Below are positions 6,245-12,222 of a stretch of 12,222 nucleotides of DNA, piece after piece; within the stretch, counting starts at the first letter, position 1, and each line of letters opens with the position of its first letter. Under the pieces are notes generated by a model, which was not told the origin of the DNA, searched no databases, and saw only the letters and a program-made list of their open reading frames with translations. Origin of the DNA: CAYXAA01 sp964462985 (GTDB lineage: Bacteria; Pseudomonadota; Alphaproteobacteria; Rhizobiales; Stappiaceae); the NCBI GenBank assembly GCA_964462985.1, contig CAYXAA010000066.1, positions 1-12,222 on the forward strand. Reading direction: 5' to 3'. The position numbers and the translations under genes are program-made.

Positions 6245-7645
6245 TCACTCCTTGGAATGATACGGATTGTCGCCCTTGCGGTATGAGAGCCGGATCGGCG
6301 TACCCGGCATGTCAAACGTCTCGCGCAATCCGTTGACGATATAGCGGGTGTAGCTCTCCGGCAGGCTTTCCGGCCGGGAGCAGAACACGATGAAATGAGG
6401 CGGCCGCGTCTTGGGCTGGGTGATGTAGCGCAAACGGACGCGGCGTCCTGCGACAGCCGGAGGCGGATGGTGCTCCAGAACGCCGTCGAGCCAACGGTTG
6501 AGGCGCGAGGTCGAGACGCGGCGGTTCCAGACCTCGTGCGCTGCAAAGGCCGCCTCCATCAGTTTGTCAAGGCCCTGGCCGCTGCGCCCGGAGATCGTCA
6601 CGATGCGCACGCCGCGAATCTGGTTGAGATAGCGCTCGGCGGCGTGCTTCAGCCCCTGCCACGCCGCTTCACGGTCCTCGATAAGGTCCCATTTGTTGAC
6701 TGCAATGACGATGGCGCGGCCCTCGCGGGCCACCAGATCGATGATCTGGAGATCCTGCTTCTCGAAGGGGATCGTGGCGTCGAGCACAACGATCACCACC
6801 TCTGCGAACCGGATCGCCCGAAGCGCGTCGGCGACAGACAGCTTTTCCAGCTTCTCCTGAACCCGGGCCTTACGCCGGATGCCGGCGGTGTCGAACAGCT
6901 TGACGTGACGGTCGCGCCAGGACCAGTCGACTGAGATGGAATCCCGGGTGATCCCCGCCTCGGGCCCGGTGAGCAGACGTTCTTCGCCGATCAGGCGGTT
7001 GATCAGGGTCGACTTGCCGGCATTCGGCCGGCCGACGATCGCCACCCGAAGCGGCCTTTCACGGGTTCCCGCGGGCCGCGCGTCCGCCGGCTCTTCCCCC
7101 TCGTCGTCTGTCTCGACATCAACGTCCGTCTCCGCCACATCGGCCTCGGCCGCGTCGACGAAGGGCATCAGCAGTTCATACAGATCCGCCAGTCCCTCGC
7201 CGTGCTCGGCCGACAGCGCGATCGGATCACCGAGGCCGAGACCGTAGGCCTCATAAAGCCCGCTTTCGCCGGCCCGGCCCTCGGCCTTGTTTGCGACGAG
7301 CAGGACCGGCGCCTCGGACTTGCGCAGGAGGTCGGCAAAATGCGCGTCCAGCGGCGTGACGCCAGCGCGTGCATCGATGATGAAGAGCACGACGTCGGCC
7401 TCGGCGATCGCCTCTTCGGTCTGGGCGCGCATACGGCCTTCGAGCGAGGCCGCGTCTGCCTCCTCAAGCCCGGCGGTGTCGACCACCGTGAAACGCAGAT
7501 CGCCCAGTCGCGCTTCACCGGCACGGCGGTCGCGGGTGACCCCGGGCGTATCGTCGACCAACGCCAGCCGCTTGCCGACCAGGCGGTTGAATAGGGTCGA
7601 CTTGCCGACGTTCGGCCGACCGACGATGACGACCGTCGCTGTCAC
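6245..7645 (-). CDS. der: Ribosome-assembly GTPase Der (EngA)
   Basis: Der is an essential GTPase with two G domains that helps late 50S subunit assembly. The 466 residues show domain 1 with GRPNVGKST (9-17), DTPGVTRD (32-39), DTAG (56-59) and NKAE (119-122). An acidic linker (about 164-190) follows, then domain 2 with GRPNAGKST (205-213), DTAG (252-255) and NKWD (317-320), and a KH-like C-terminal domain (about 380-466, with RYITQPKTRPPHFIVF). NKAE instead of NKxD in domain 1 and SG instead of SA in the second G5 loop (about 352-353) are mild departures from the G-protein consensus. The start is GTG at 7645, supported by a GGGGA about 9 bases upstream. bamB ends 30 bases upstream on the same strand, so der is the last gene of the yfgM-like-bamB-der unit. 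Confidence 0.97.
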   Translation of the reverse strand: MTATVVIVGRPNVGKSTLFNRLVGKRLALVDDTPGVTRDRRAGEARLGDLRFTVVDTAGLEEADAASLEGRMRAQTEEAIAEADVVLFIIDARAGVTPLDAHFADLLRKSEAPVLLVANKAEGRAGESGLYEAYGLGLGDPIALSAEHGEGLADLYELLMPFVDAAEADVAETDVDVETDDEGEEPADARPAGTRERPLRVAIVGRPNAGKSTLINRLIGEERLLTGPEAGITRDSISVDWSWRDRHVKLFDTAGIRRKARVQEKLEKLSVADALRAIRFAEVVIVVLDATIPFEKQDLQIIDLVAREGRAIVIAVNKWDLIEDREAAWQGLKHAAERYLNQIRGVRIVTISGRSGQGLDKLMEAAFAAHEVWNRRVSTSRLNRWLDGVLEHHPPPAVAGRRVRLRYITQPKTRPPHFIVFCSRPESLPESYTRYIVNGLRETFDMPGTPIRLSYRKGDNPYHSKE

Positions 7646-7675
7646 TCTGCAGTTTCCCCGCCGATCCCGGCTGTA

Positions 7676-9043
7676 TCAGTTGAACGCCACCACGTCGCCC
7701 CGGCTGGTGATCACAACCATACGGCCGCCGGCCGCGATCGGATTGACGAAGACGTTGACCGAGATCTTCTTGGTTTCGACGATCCGCCCGGTGGTGGCGT
7801 CGACCCGGGCCATCTGCCCGTCGCTCGACACGGCGATCAGCGTGCCGTTGGCAAGCAGCGGCCCGGCCCAGTTGATGCGCTTCTTGCGATTTTCGACATT
7901 CGGCAGTTCGACGTGCCACAGTGGCGTGCCGGTCTTGCGGTCAAGCGCAACCATGCGGTCATCAAGGTCGATCATGAACAGCGCGTTGCCCGAGACCACC
8001 GGGGTGTGCACAGAGCCGAACTGCTGCTCCCAGATGCGCTCGCCGTTGCTGAGCTTGGCGGCAATCACCCGCCCGCCTACGCCAGCCGCGTAGACGACAC
8101 CGTCGGCGATGACCGGACTGCCCGATACGTCAACCAAGCCGGAAAGCGACAGTGTCCGGAACGGCTGGGCCAGCCCGTCGGCCCACCTGGCCTCGCCCTT
8201 GGCGGTGTCGATCGCCATCACCTCGCCCGAGGAGAACGGCAGCACGACGACGTTGCCGGAGACCGCCGGATTGGCCGAAGACAGCACGCCGCCCGTCTCC
8301 GGGATGCCGGAGTATGTCCATTTTTCGGTGCCGTCGGCCTGCGACAGGGCAACCACCTCGTTGTTCTGCGTCACGACATAGACATTGCCGCCCGACGCCG
8401 TCGGCGCCTCACGCGCCGGCGCCTGGATCTGCTGCGACCACAGCACCTGGCCGCTGCCGGCATCGAGCGCGGCGACGGTGCCGTAGGCAGTGGCGGCGAA
8501 GACGCGGCCACCATCGACAGCCACGCCGCCGCCGGCGCCGACGTCACGCTCGCCTTCGGGACGCAGATTGCGCACCCAGAGCCGCCCGCCATTGCCTGCC
8601 GACAGGGCCACGACCTCGCCGTTCTGCTTGTAGACAAAGATCCGGCTTCCGTCGGACACCGGACGCGCGGAGGTGCGGATCGGCGAGGAGGTCAGAGATC
8701 CGATTCCGCCGCCGCCCGTCGAGCCGAGAGAGGCCGACCATGCGCGGGCGCCGCTGACAGAGATCGCCACGTTGCCGGGATTGTTCGCCGCATTGCCGCC
8801 GGCCTGTGTCCAGATCTGCCCGCCCGACGCGGCACCTGGTGACGCCGGCCGCCCGGCCGCCACGGCAGCCGGATCCGTTCCTTCGAACACCGGCCGGCGC
8901 TCGCCCGGAAGCACCGTCTCGCGTTTGGAAAAGGGATTGATGGAGTCGGTGACGTCCGAAACGGTATCACAGCCGGTTGTAACCACCGCAGCCGCCAGCA
9001 ATACGGCGCAGAGGGGGGCGAGGCGCATTCTGTGGCGCGTCAC
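7676..9043 (-). CDS. bamB: Outer membrane protein assembly lipoprotein BamB (PQQ-type beta-propeller)
   Basis: BamB is a scaffold lipoprotein of the BAM complex, which inserts beta-barrel proteins into the outer membrane. The 455-residue product has a lipoprotein signal peptide: basic MTRHRMR, a hydrophobic stretch, and VVTTGC with the lipidated Cys at 25. Repeated PQQ-like propeller blades follow, with motifs such as GRLWVRNL, GQVLWSQQI, GTEKWTYSG, GEARWADGL, GERIWEQQFG and GTPLWHVELP, each preceded by V(V/I)AL or AID strands. It is longer than E. coli BamB, largely by an N-terminal stretch (about 26-95) rich in Pro, Gly and Ala. The start is GTG at 9043, overlapping the previous stop as GTGA, with GAAGGA (9052-9057) 8 bases upstream; ATG at 9028 is a weaker option. 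The residue after the lipid Cys is Asp, which in E. coli would favour inner-membrane retention. Confidence 0.93.
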   Translation of the reverse strand: MTRHRMRLAPLCAVLLAAAVVTTGCDTVSDVTDSINPFSKRETVLPGERRPVFEGTDPAAVAAGRPASPGAASGGQIWTQAGGNAANNPGNVAISVSGARAWSASLGSTGGGGIGSLTSSPIRTSARPVSDGSRIFVYKQNGEVVALSAGNGGRLWVRNLRPEGERDVGAGGGVAVDGGRVFAATAYGTVAALDAGSGQVLWSQQIQAPAREAPTASGGNVYVVTQNNEVVALSQADGTEKWTYSGIPETGGVLSSANPAVSGNVVVLPFSSGEVMAIDTAKGEARWADGLAQPFRTLSLSGLVDVSGSPVIADGVVYAAGVGGRVIAAKLSNGERIWEQQFGSVHTPVVSGNALFMIDLDDRMVALDRKTGTPLWHVELPNVENRKKRINWAGPLLANGTLIAVSSDGQMARVDATTGRIVETKKISVNVFVNPIAAGGRMVVITSRGDVVAFN

Positions 9044-9714
9044 GAATCGCTTCCTTCTTTCGGAGTACCCTGGACGGCGTTGACGAGATCGAGCAGCCGC
9101 CGAGCCCGCGACTCGACGTCGGAGGACACGCCCTCCTGACCGATGACGCCCTCGAGCCGGCTGCGTGTGGCAGCGAGATCACCGGCCTTCCAGGCGGAGA
9201 CGGCCAGCGCTTCGCGGGCCAAAAAACGCCAGGGATTGTCGTCGCCGGCGATCGCTTCGAGATTGTCCGCCGCCCTGTCGAAGTCGCCGAGATCGATCGC
9301 CATGTAGCCGGCGCGCAGCCGGGCAATGTCGCGATAGATCCCGGCAAGCGCGCCGTCCGCGGCGATTGCCTCGAAGGCGGCCAGCGCACCTTCCTTGTCA
9401 CCGGCAAGCGCCAGGTCGGTCGCGGACCGCATCCGGGCCAGCATCGGATACCCGCCGGCAGTGCCCTCAAGCTCGGCAAAGGCCTGTTTGGCCTCCTCGT
9501 GCTTGCCATCTTCCGACAGGGCCACCGCATTCAGGAACAGATCGCCCGCGCTCTTTGCCTGCTCTTCCTTCCAGTAGATCCAGCCGCGATAGCCGGCCGT
9601 GCCGACGACGATGATGACGGCGACGGCGATGACCCAGAGGCCGAACCGATCCCACAGGCTCTTGTAGCGCTCGCGCCGGATCTCCTCGTCGACCTCGCGA
9701 AAAATATCGGACAT
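9040..9714 (-). CDS. YfgM-like membrane protein with TPR-like periplasmic domain
   Basis: 224 residues. The N-terminus (MSDIFREVDEEIRRERYKSLW) is charged and cytoplasmic, followed by one transmembrane helix (about 24-43) and a periplasmic, Ala-rich helical domain made of TPR-like helix pairs (for example GDLFLNAVALSEDGKHEEA, GDKEGALAAFEAIA and GDFDRAADNLEAIA). This is the architecture of YfgM / tetratricopeptide-like proteins, which in E. coli bind the SecYEG translocon and periplasmic chaperones. The position directly upstream of bamB and der matches the E. coli order yfgM-bamB-der, though hisS is not upstream here. The ATG at 9714 has GGAAAG 9 bases upstream (9724-9729). The stop overlaps the bamB start by GTGA. 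The function in this organism is inferred from architecture and position. Confidence 0.85.
   Translation of the reverse strand: MSDIFREVDEEIRRERYKSLWDRFGLWVIAVAVIIVVGTAGYRGWIYWKEEQAKSAGDLFLNAVALSEDGKHEEAKQAFAELEGTAGGYPMLARMRSATDLALAGDKEGALAAFEAIAADGALAGIYRDIARLRAGYMAIDLGDFDRAADNLEAIAGDDNPWRFLAREALAVSAWKAGDLAATRSRLEGVIGQEGVSSDVESRARRLLDLVNAVQGTPKEGSDS
9052..9057 (-). promoter_or_regulatory. bamB ribosome binding site
   Basis: GAAGGA on the minus strand, 8 bases before the GTG at 9043 and inside the end of the upstream coding region. It supports GTG as the bamB start and translational coupling to the upstream gene, whose TGA shares bases with this GTG. Confidence 0.65.
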
Positions 9715-9769
9715 TCGCGGTTACTTTCCAAATCTCTCTCGGGACGCCGCCCATCCCGGACGGCGCGCC

Positions 9770-9798
9770 ACAATATCCATTCGGTCATTCACTGGCAA
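9770..9798 (-). promoter_or_regulatory. Putative sigma-70-type promoter of yfgM-like-bamB-der
   Basis: On the minus strand TTGCCA (9798-9793) and TATTGT (9775-9770) are separated by exactly 17 bases, matching TTGACA 5/6 and TATAAT 4/6. The predicted start near 9763 would give a leader of about 49 bases before the ATG at 9714. It lies in the 163-base gap after the NnrU-family gene and is the best housekeeping promoter candidate I found for the three-gene unit. Confidence 0.5.
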
Positions 9799-9877
9799 AC
9801 CGGCATCGCGCCTTCTGTCGTGTCCGAACGTGGCGGGAGTGCGGCGACTGCCATCTCGCCCGACAAGGCTGCGGCCG

Positions 9878-10450
9878 TCACACCACCGGCACGCCGATCA
9901 GCCAGCCGTGAAGCTTCCAGACGAAGAGCCCGTAGAGCACAAGGCCGCCCACCACCGCAATGGCATCGTTGCGTCCGGCCGGTCCGGGCACGGCCGGCAC
10001 GGCCGATGGGCCGCGGCGTTTCAGCGAGATGCGATCCGCCACGGCCCAGACAAGAAACCCGCCGAACAGGAGCACCGAGGCAAGGTCGCCGTTTGCCAGA
10101 AGATGAGCCAGCGCCCAGATCTTCACCGCCGCCAGCATGGGATGCTTGAGCGCCGCCTTGATGCGCCCGGGGAAATAGGCGGCGACGAGGAACACGAAGA
10201 CCGGAAGCATAAGCAGCATCGTTAGATGCCGGAGCCAGAATGGCGGCTCATAGAGTTGCACCGGCCCTGCGGCCCTGGCCGCGCCGAAGCCGTAGACAAT
10301 CAGAACGAGGCCGGCGGCGGCCACGACAGAATAGAGACCACGATAGGGACCGTCGCCCAGTCGGGCCTTGATGGCGCCATGTCTTGCGGGAACCATGGGC
10401 AGGCAGTGAATGCCGAGGAAAATCACGAGCCCCAGAATGAGATAAACCAT
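9878..10450 (-). CDS. NnrU-family integral membrane protein
   Basis: 190 residues with about five membrane helices. It carries the block typical of the NnrU family: FWLRHLTMLLMLPVF (71-85), AYFPGRIKAALKHPML (91-106), and WALAHLLANGDLAS (112-125) running on to VWAVADRISLKRR (134-146), with possible ligand histidines at 15, 75, 103 and 116. The family was named from a gene near nitric oxide and nitrite respiration genes in Rhodobacter, but its biochemical role is not settled and most members lie outside denitrification loci. No denitrification gene is visible here. The ATG at 10450 has GGGAG 5 bases upstream (10456-10460). It lies upstream of the yfgM-like gene on the same strand, separated by 163 bases with a promoter of their own. 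Confidence 0.85.
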   Translation of the reverse strand: MVYLILGLVIFLGIHCLPMVPARHGAIKARLGDGPYRGLYSVVAAAGLVLIVYGFGAARAAGPVQLYEPPFWLRHLTMLLMLPVFVFLVAAYFPGRIKAALKHPMLAAVKIWALAHLLANGDLASVLLFGGFLVWAVADRISLKRRGPSAVPAVPGPAGRNDAIAVVGGLVLYGLFVWKLHGWLIGVPVV

Positions 10451-10621
10451 TGATGCTCCCTCGAGATCGTTCCGTGTCCGCGCCTCGACTCACCCACACC
10501 AGAATAGTGTCGCGCGATCTGCGATGATAGCGGGGTCGTTCTCACGGCGGATGCTCGCGGCGTCGCAAAGGAATCGACGAATCGGCCCCATCTCACGTAA
10601 TCTTGTGCCGGGCGAGGTATT

Positions 10622-10626
10622 GAGGG
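10622..10626 (+). promoter_or_regulatory. pilZ ribosome binding site
   Basis: GAGGG ends 5 bases before the ATG at 10632. It fixes the start of the PilZ protein and argues against the in-frame ATG at 10524, which lacks a comparable site and would add 36 residues with no PilZ features. Confidence 0.65.
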
Positions 10627-10631
10627 CATCC

Positions 10632-10898
10632 ATGTCGGACCGAGAAAGGCGTACCCATCCGCGGCGCCGGACACTGAAGGGCGGGAAGATCATCTTCGGC
10701 AACCGCCGTTCGGTGTTCGACTGCATGGTGCGCAATCTGTCCGAGACCGGCGCGCTGCTGAAACTGCCGAACACGATCGACATCCCCGACCAATTCGAGC
10801 TGCAGATCGTCAATGAGGACATCCAGGTCAACGCGGTGGTGCGCTGGCGGACCGCGACCGAACTTGGCGTGCAGTTCGAGCAGGAGCCCGGTACCTAG
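10632..10898 (+). CDS. Single-domain PilZ protein
   Basis: 88 residues, a stand-alone PilZ domain, the common receptor for cyclic di-GMP. Both ligand motifs are present: RxxxR in RTHPR (7-11), inside the basic run RERRTHPRRR, and NxSxxG in NLSETG (35-40). The rest fits the PilZ barrel: FDCMVRN strand, IPDQFELQI, VNAVVRWRT and ELGVQFE. Binding of c-di-GMP is therefore likely. With no output domain it probably acts by contact with a partner that is not evident here. The frame is open upstream to an ATG at 10524, but the internal ATG at 10632 has the ribosome site and gives the usual size. It is flanked by a divergent NnrU-family gene and, 384 bases downstream, by urtA on the same strand; a functional link to either is not shown. 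Confidence 0.9.
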   Translation: MSDRERRTHPRRRTLKGGKIIFGNRRSVFDCMVRNLSETGALLKLPNTIDIPDQFELQIVNEDIQVNAVVRWRTATELGVQFEQEPGT

Positions 10899-11039
10899 CG
10901 CTCCGGCGCCTCGCCCATGCATGCAGCACGGAGTGAATCTCGTGCCTCGCTCGGCGGCGCCGTGTTCGGTTTCTCCGTTCCCCTGAGCCAAAGGCTGCCA
11001 GCCGGTGCATTGTCACGACCGACGATGGATCGGCGCCGT

Positions 11040-11056
11040 TGCACGCGGCGCCTGCA
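11040..11056. promoter_or_regulatory. NtrC-like dyad upstream of urtA
   Basis: TGCACGCGGCGCCTGCA is a 17-base dyad, symmetric at seven of eight pairs around the central base. The NtrC consensus is TGCAC-N7-GTGCA, also 17 bases; only one position of the right half differs. It sits about 200 bases before the predicted sigma-54 start, within enhancer range. Confidence 0.4.
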
Positions 11057-11075
11057 TCAGCGCCGAAACTCTTTC

Positions 11076-11119
11076 GCTGAAATTATAGGCAGTTGCTGCG
11101 AGCTGCATAATTTCTCAGC
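11076..11119. repeat. Long interrupted hairpin upstream of urtA
   Basis: Left arm blocks GCTG, AAATTAT and GCAG pair with right arm blocks CTGC, ATAATTT and CAGC, giving 15 base pairs with a 2-base bulge on each side and a 10-base loop. No T-run follows. It lies between the NtrC-like dyad and the promoter; the role is unknown. Confidence 0.55.
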
Positions 11120-11163
11120 ATATGCTGGCTTCGATGCCGCCGAACGCGTTCAACTGCCGAATG

Positions 11164-11180
11164 AAAACCGTTCTGGTTTT
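11164..11180. repeat. Short AT-rich inverted repeat
   Basis: AAAACC and GGTTTT flank a 5-base loop, followed by ATTTGATTT. It resembles a weak terminator reading rightward, but no gene ends close by, so it may instead be a protein site or bend in the AT-rich enhancer-promoter interval. TTGATT on this stretch matches only the core of an IHF site. Confidence 0.35.
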
Positions 11181-11228
11181 ATTTGATTTCACTTAATTAT
11201 CTTCCTGTCACACCTTAGCCGGCGCAAA

Positions 11229-11245
11229 TTGGCATGCTCCCTGCT
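11229..11245 (+). promoter_or_regulatory. Sigma-54 (-24/-12) promoter of urtA
   Basis: TTGGCATGCTCCCTGCT matches the RpoN consensus TGGCAC-N5-TTGC at the key positions: GG at 11231-11232 and GC at 11243-11244 with exactly the required 12-base step. The predicted start near 11256 gives a leader of about 27 bases that includes the urtA ribosome site. Sigma-54 promoters need an activator such as NtrC, which fits nitrogen-limited induction of urea uptake. Confidence 0.7.
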
Positions 11246-11282
11246 CCTGGACTGTGTCCACGCGACAAGGGGAGCACTCCAT

Positions 11283-12222
11283 ATGAAGCATTCGCTCGCA
11301 GCATTGGCATTTTCCGCAGCGGTCCTGACCGGCGCGATCGCCAAGGCGCAAGAAGACACCATCAAGGTCGGAATCCTGCACTCGCTCAGCGGCACGATGG
11401 CCATTTCAGAGACGACGCTGAAGGACGTCATGCTGATGCTGATCGAGCAGCAGAACGCCAAGGGTGGTCTGCTCGGCAAGAAGCTCGAGGCGGTGGTCGT
11501 CGACCCGGCGTCCGACTGGCCGCTCTTTGCGGAAAAGGCCCGCGAACTGATCGAGGTCAACAAGGTTGCCGCCGTGTTCGGCTGCTGGACGTCGGTGAGC
11601 CGAAAGTCGGTGCTGCCGGTGTTCGAGGAACTGAACTCAATCCTGTTCTACCCCGTGCAATACGAGGGTGAGGAGAGCCAGCGCAACGTGTTCTACACCG
11701 GCGCGGCGCCGAACCAGCAGGCGATCCCGGCCGTCGACTATCTCAAGGCGCAAGGCATCGAGCGCTGGGTGCTTGCCGGCACCGACTATGTCTATCCGCG
11801 TACGACCAACAAGATCCTCGAGCAGTACCTCAAGGACAACGGGGTCGCGGCCGAAGACATCATGATCAACTACACGCCATTCGGGCATTCCGACTGGCAG
11901 ACCATCGTGGCCGACATCAAGGCCTTCGGCTCGGCCGGCAAAAAGACGGCTGTGGTGTCGACGATCAACGGTGACGCCAACGTGCCGTTCTACAAAGAAC
12001 TTGCTAACCAGGGCATCGCGGCGACCGACATCCCGGTCGTGGCATTCTCGGTCGGCGAGGAGGAACTCGCCGGCCTCGACACTGCGCCACTCGTCGGGCA
12101 CCTGGCGGCTTGGAACTACTTCATGTCGGCCGACACCGACATCAACGCCGAGTTCATCGATGCCTGGCACGCCTTCATCAAGGACGAGGAACGCGTGACC
12201 AACGACCCGATGGAGGCGCATT
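11283..12222 (+). CDS. urtA: Urea ABC transporter substrate-binding protein UrtA (3' truncated)
   Basis: The periplasmic binding protein that captures urea for the UrtBCDE high-affinity transporter. The frame is open to the window end, giving 313 complete codons; family members are usually a little over 400 residues, so roughly the last quarter is missing. A Sec signal peptide (MKHSLAALAFSAAV onward) ends at AKA before QED, probably cut after Ala22. Strong UrtA features are KVGILHSLSGTMAISE near the mature N-terminus, VVDPASDWPLFAEKARELI, FGCWTSVSRKSVLPVFE, LFYPVQYEGEESQRNVFYTG, PNQQAIPAVDYL, AGTDYVYPRTTNKILEQYL, STINGDANVPFYKELANQG and SVGEEEL. The ATG at 11283 has AAGGGGAG 8 bases upstream. 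A sigma-54 promoter precedes it. urtBCDE and possibly urease genes are expected to the right, but none of that is visible. Confidence 0.96.
   Translation, partial: MKHSLAALAFSAAVLTGAIAKAQEDTIKVGILHSLSGTMAISETTLKDVMLMLIEQQNAKGGLLGKKLEAVVVDPASDWPLFAEKARELIEVNKVAAVFGCWTSVSRKSVLPVFEELNSILFYPVQYEGEESQRNVFYTGAAPNQQAIPAVDYLKAQGIERWVLAGTDYVYPRTTNKILEQYLKDNGVAAEDIMINYTPFGHSDWQTIVADIKAFGSAGKKTAVVSTINGDANVPFYKELANQGIAATDIPVVAFSVGEEELAGLDTAPLVGHLAAWNYFMSADTDINAEFIDAWHAFIKDEERVTNDPMEAH

Larger units (their letters stand above)
10899..11282. other. 384-base noncoding region upstream of urtA
   Basis: No convincing gene lies here; the open frames present lack ribosome sites and family features. The left part is GC-rich, while about 11061-11215 is clearly more AT-rich than the neighbouring genes. 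From left to right it holds an NtrC-like dyad (11040-11056), a long interrupted hairpin (11076-11119), a 12-base palindrome CAGCATATGCTG (11116-11127), a short inverted repeat (11164-11180) and a sigma-54 promoter (11229-11245). Together these look like a nitrogen-regulated enhancer and promoter region for urtA. Confidence 0.7.

Noticed and set aside
10448..10560. Sigma-70 promoter for the NnrU-family gene
   Set aside because: A TATTCT is present on the minus strand, but no acceptable -35 element lies at 16-18 bases from it.
10926..10945. GCACG...CGTGC inverted repeat as a pilZ terminator
   Set aside because: Only 5 base pairs with a long loop and no T-run; not better than chance in GC-rich DNA.
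10917..11186. 89-residue plus-strand frame in the pilZ-urtA gap
   Set aside because: No ribosome site, no recognisable domain, and it runs through the palindromic regulatory elements.

Overview
This window reads as chromosomal, GC-rich alphaproteobacterial DNA, most likely from the Hyphomicrobiales (Rhizobiales). The basis is the alphaproteobacterial style of GlmS, Der, BamB, the PilZ protein and NnrU, together with CtrA-type boxes and GANTC sites in one promoter. The species cannot be named from this. There is no sign of phage, transposon, CRISPR, tRNA or rRNA. Almost everything is housekeeping or envelope biology, and I see no clear undescribed multi-gene system. The most unusual material is the 5'-truncated cysteine-repeat protein at the left edge and three structured or regulatory intergenic regions.

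Layout, left to right. (1) 1-1109 (+): 3' part of a secreted-looking Cys-repeat protein with a peptidoglycan-binding-like domain, a Pro/Thr linker and a Cys-rich C-terminus. (2) 1129-2955 (-): glmS, convergent with it. (3) 2956-3180: divergent promoter region with two inverted TTAACCAT boxes (CtrA type) and two GANTC sites. (4) 3181-4296 (+): membrane-anchored coiled-coil protein with a SPOR-like C-terminus. (5) 4382-5305 (+): EamA/DMT transporter. (6) 5312-6049 (-): ccdA, with a large inverted repeat just upstream of its ribosome binding site. (7) 9714 down to 6245 (-): a TPR-like membrane protein, bamB and der, which is the widely conserved yfgM-bamB-der gene order, with a good sigma-70-type promoter at 9770-9798. 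(8) 9878-10450 (-): NnrU-family membrane protein. (9) 10632-10898 (+): single-domain PilZ protein. (10) 10899-11282: 384 bases of noncoding DNA, AT-rich in its right half, with an NtrC-like dyad, a long hairpin, a short inverted repeat and a well-spaced sigma-54 promoter. (11) 11283 to the end (+): urtA, the urea-binding protein of the Urt ABC transporter, cut off by the window edge.

How the parts fit. GlmS (amino sugar supply for peptidoglycan and LPS), BamB (outer-membrane protein assembly), the YfgM-like protein, the SPOR-like protein and the peptidoglycan-binding-like Cys-repeat protein all concern the envelope. CcdA carries reducing power to the periplasm. Der acts in 50S ribosome assembly. 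urtA probably starts a urea-uptake operon to the right that is switched on by nitrogen limitation, as its -24/-12 promoter suggests. SPOR, BamB and Der begin with GTG; bamB overlaps the upstream stop codon by GTGA, which implies translational coupling.
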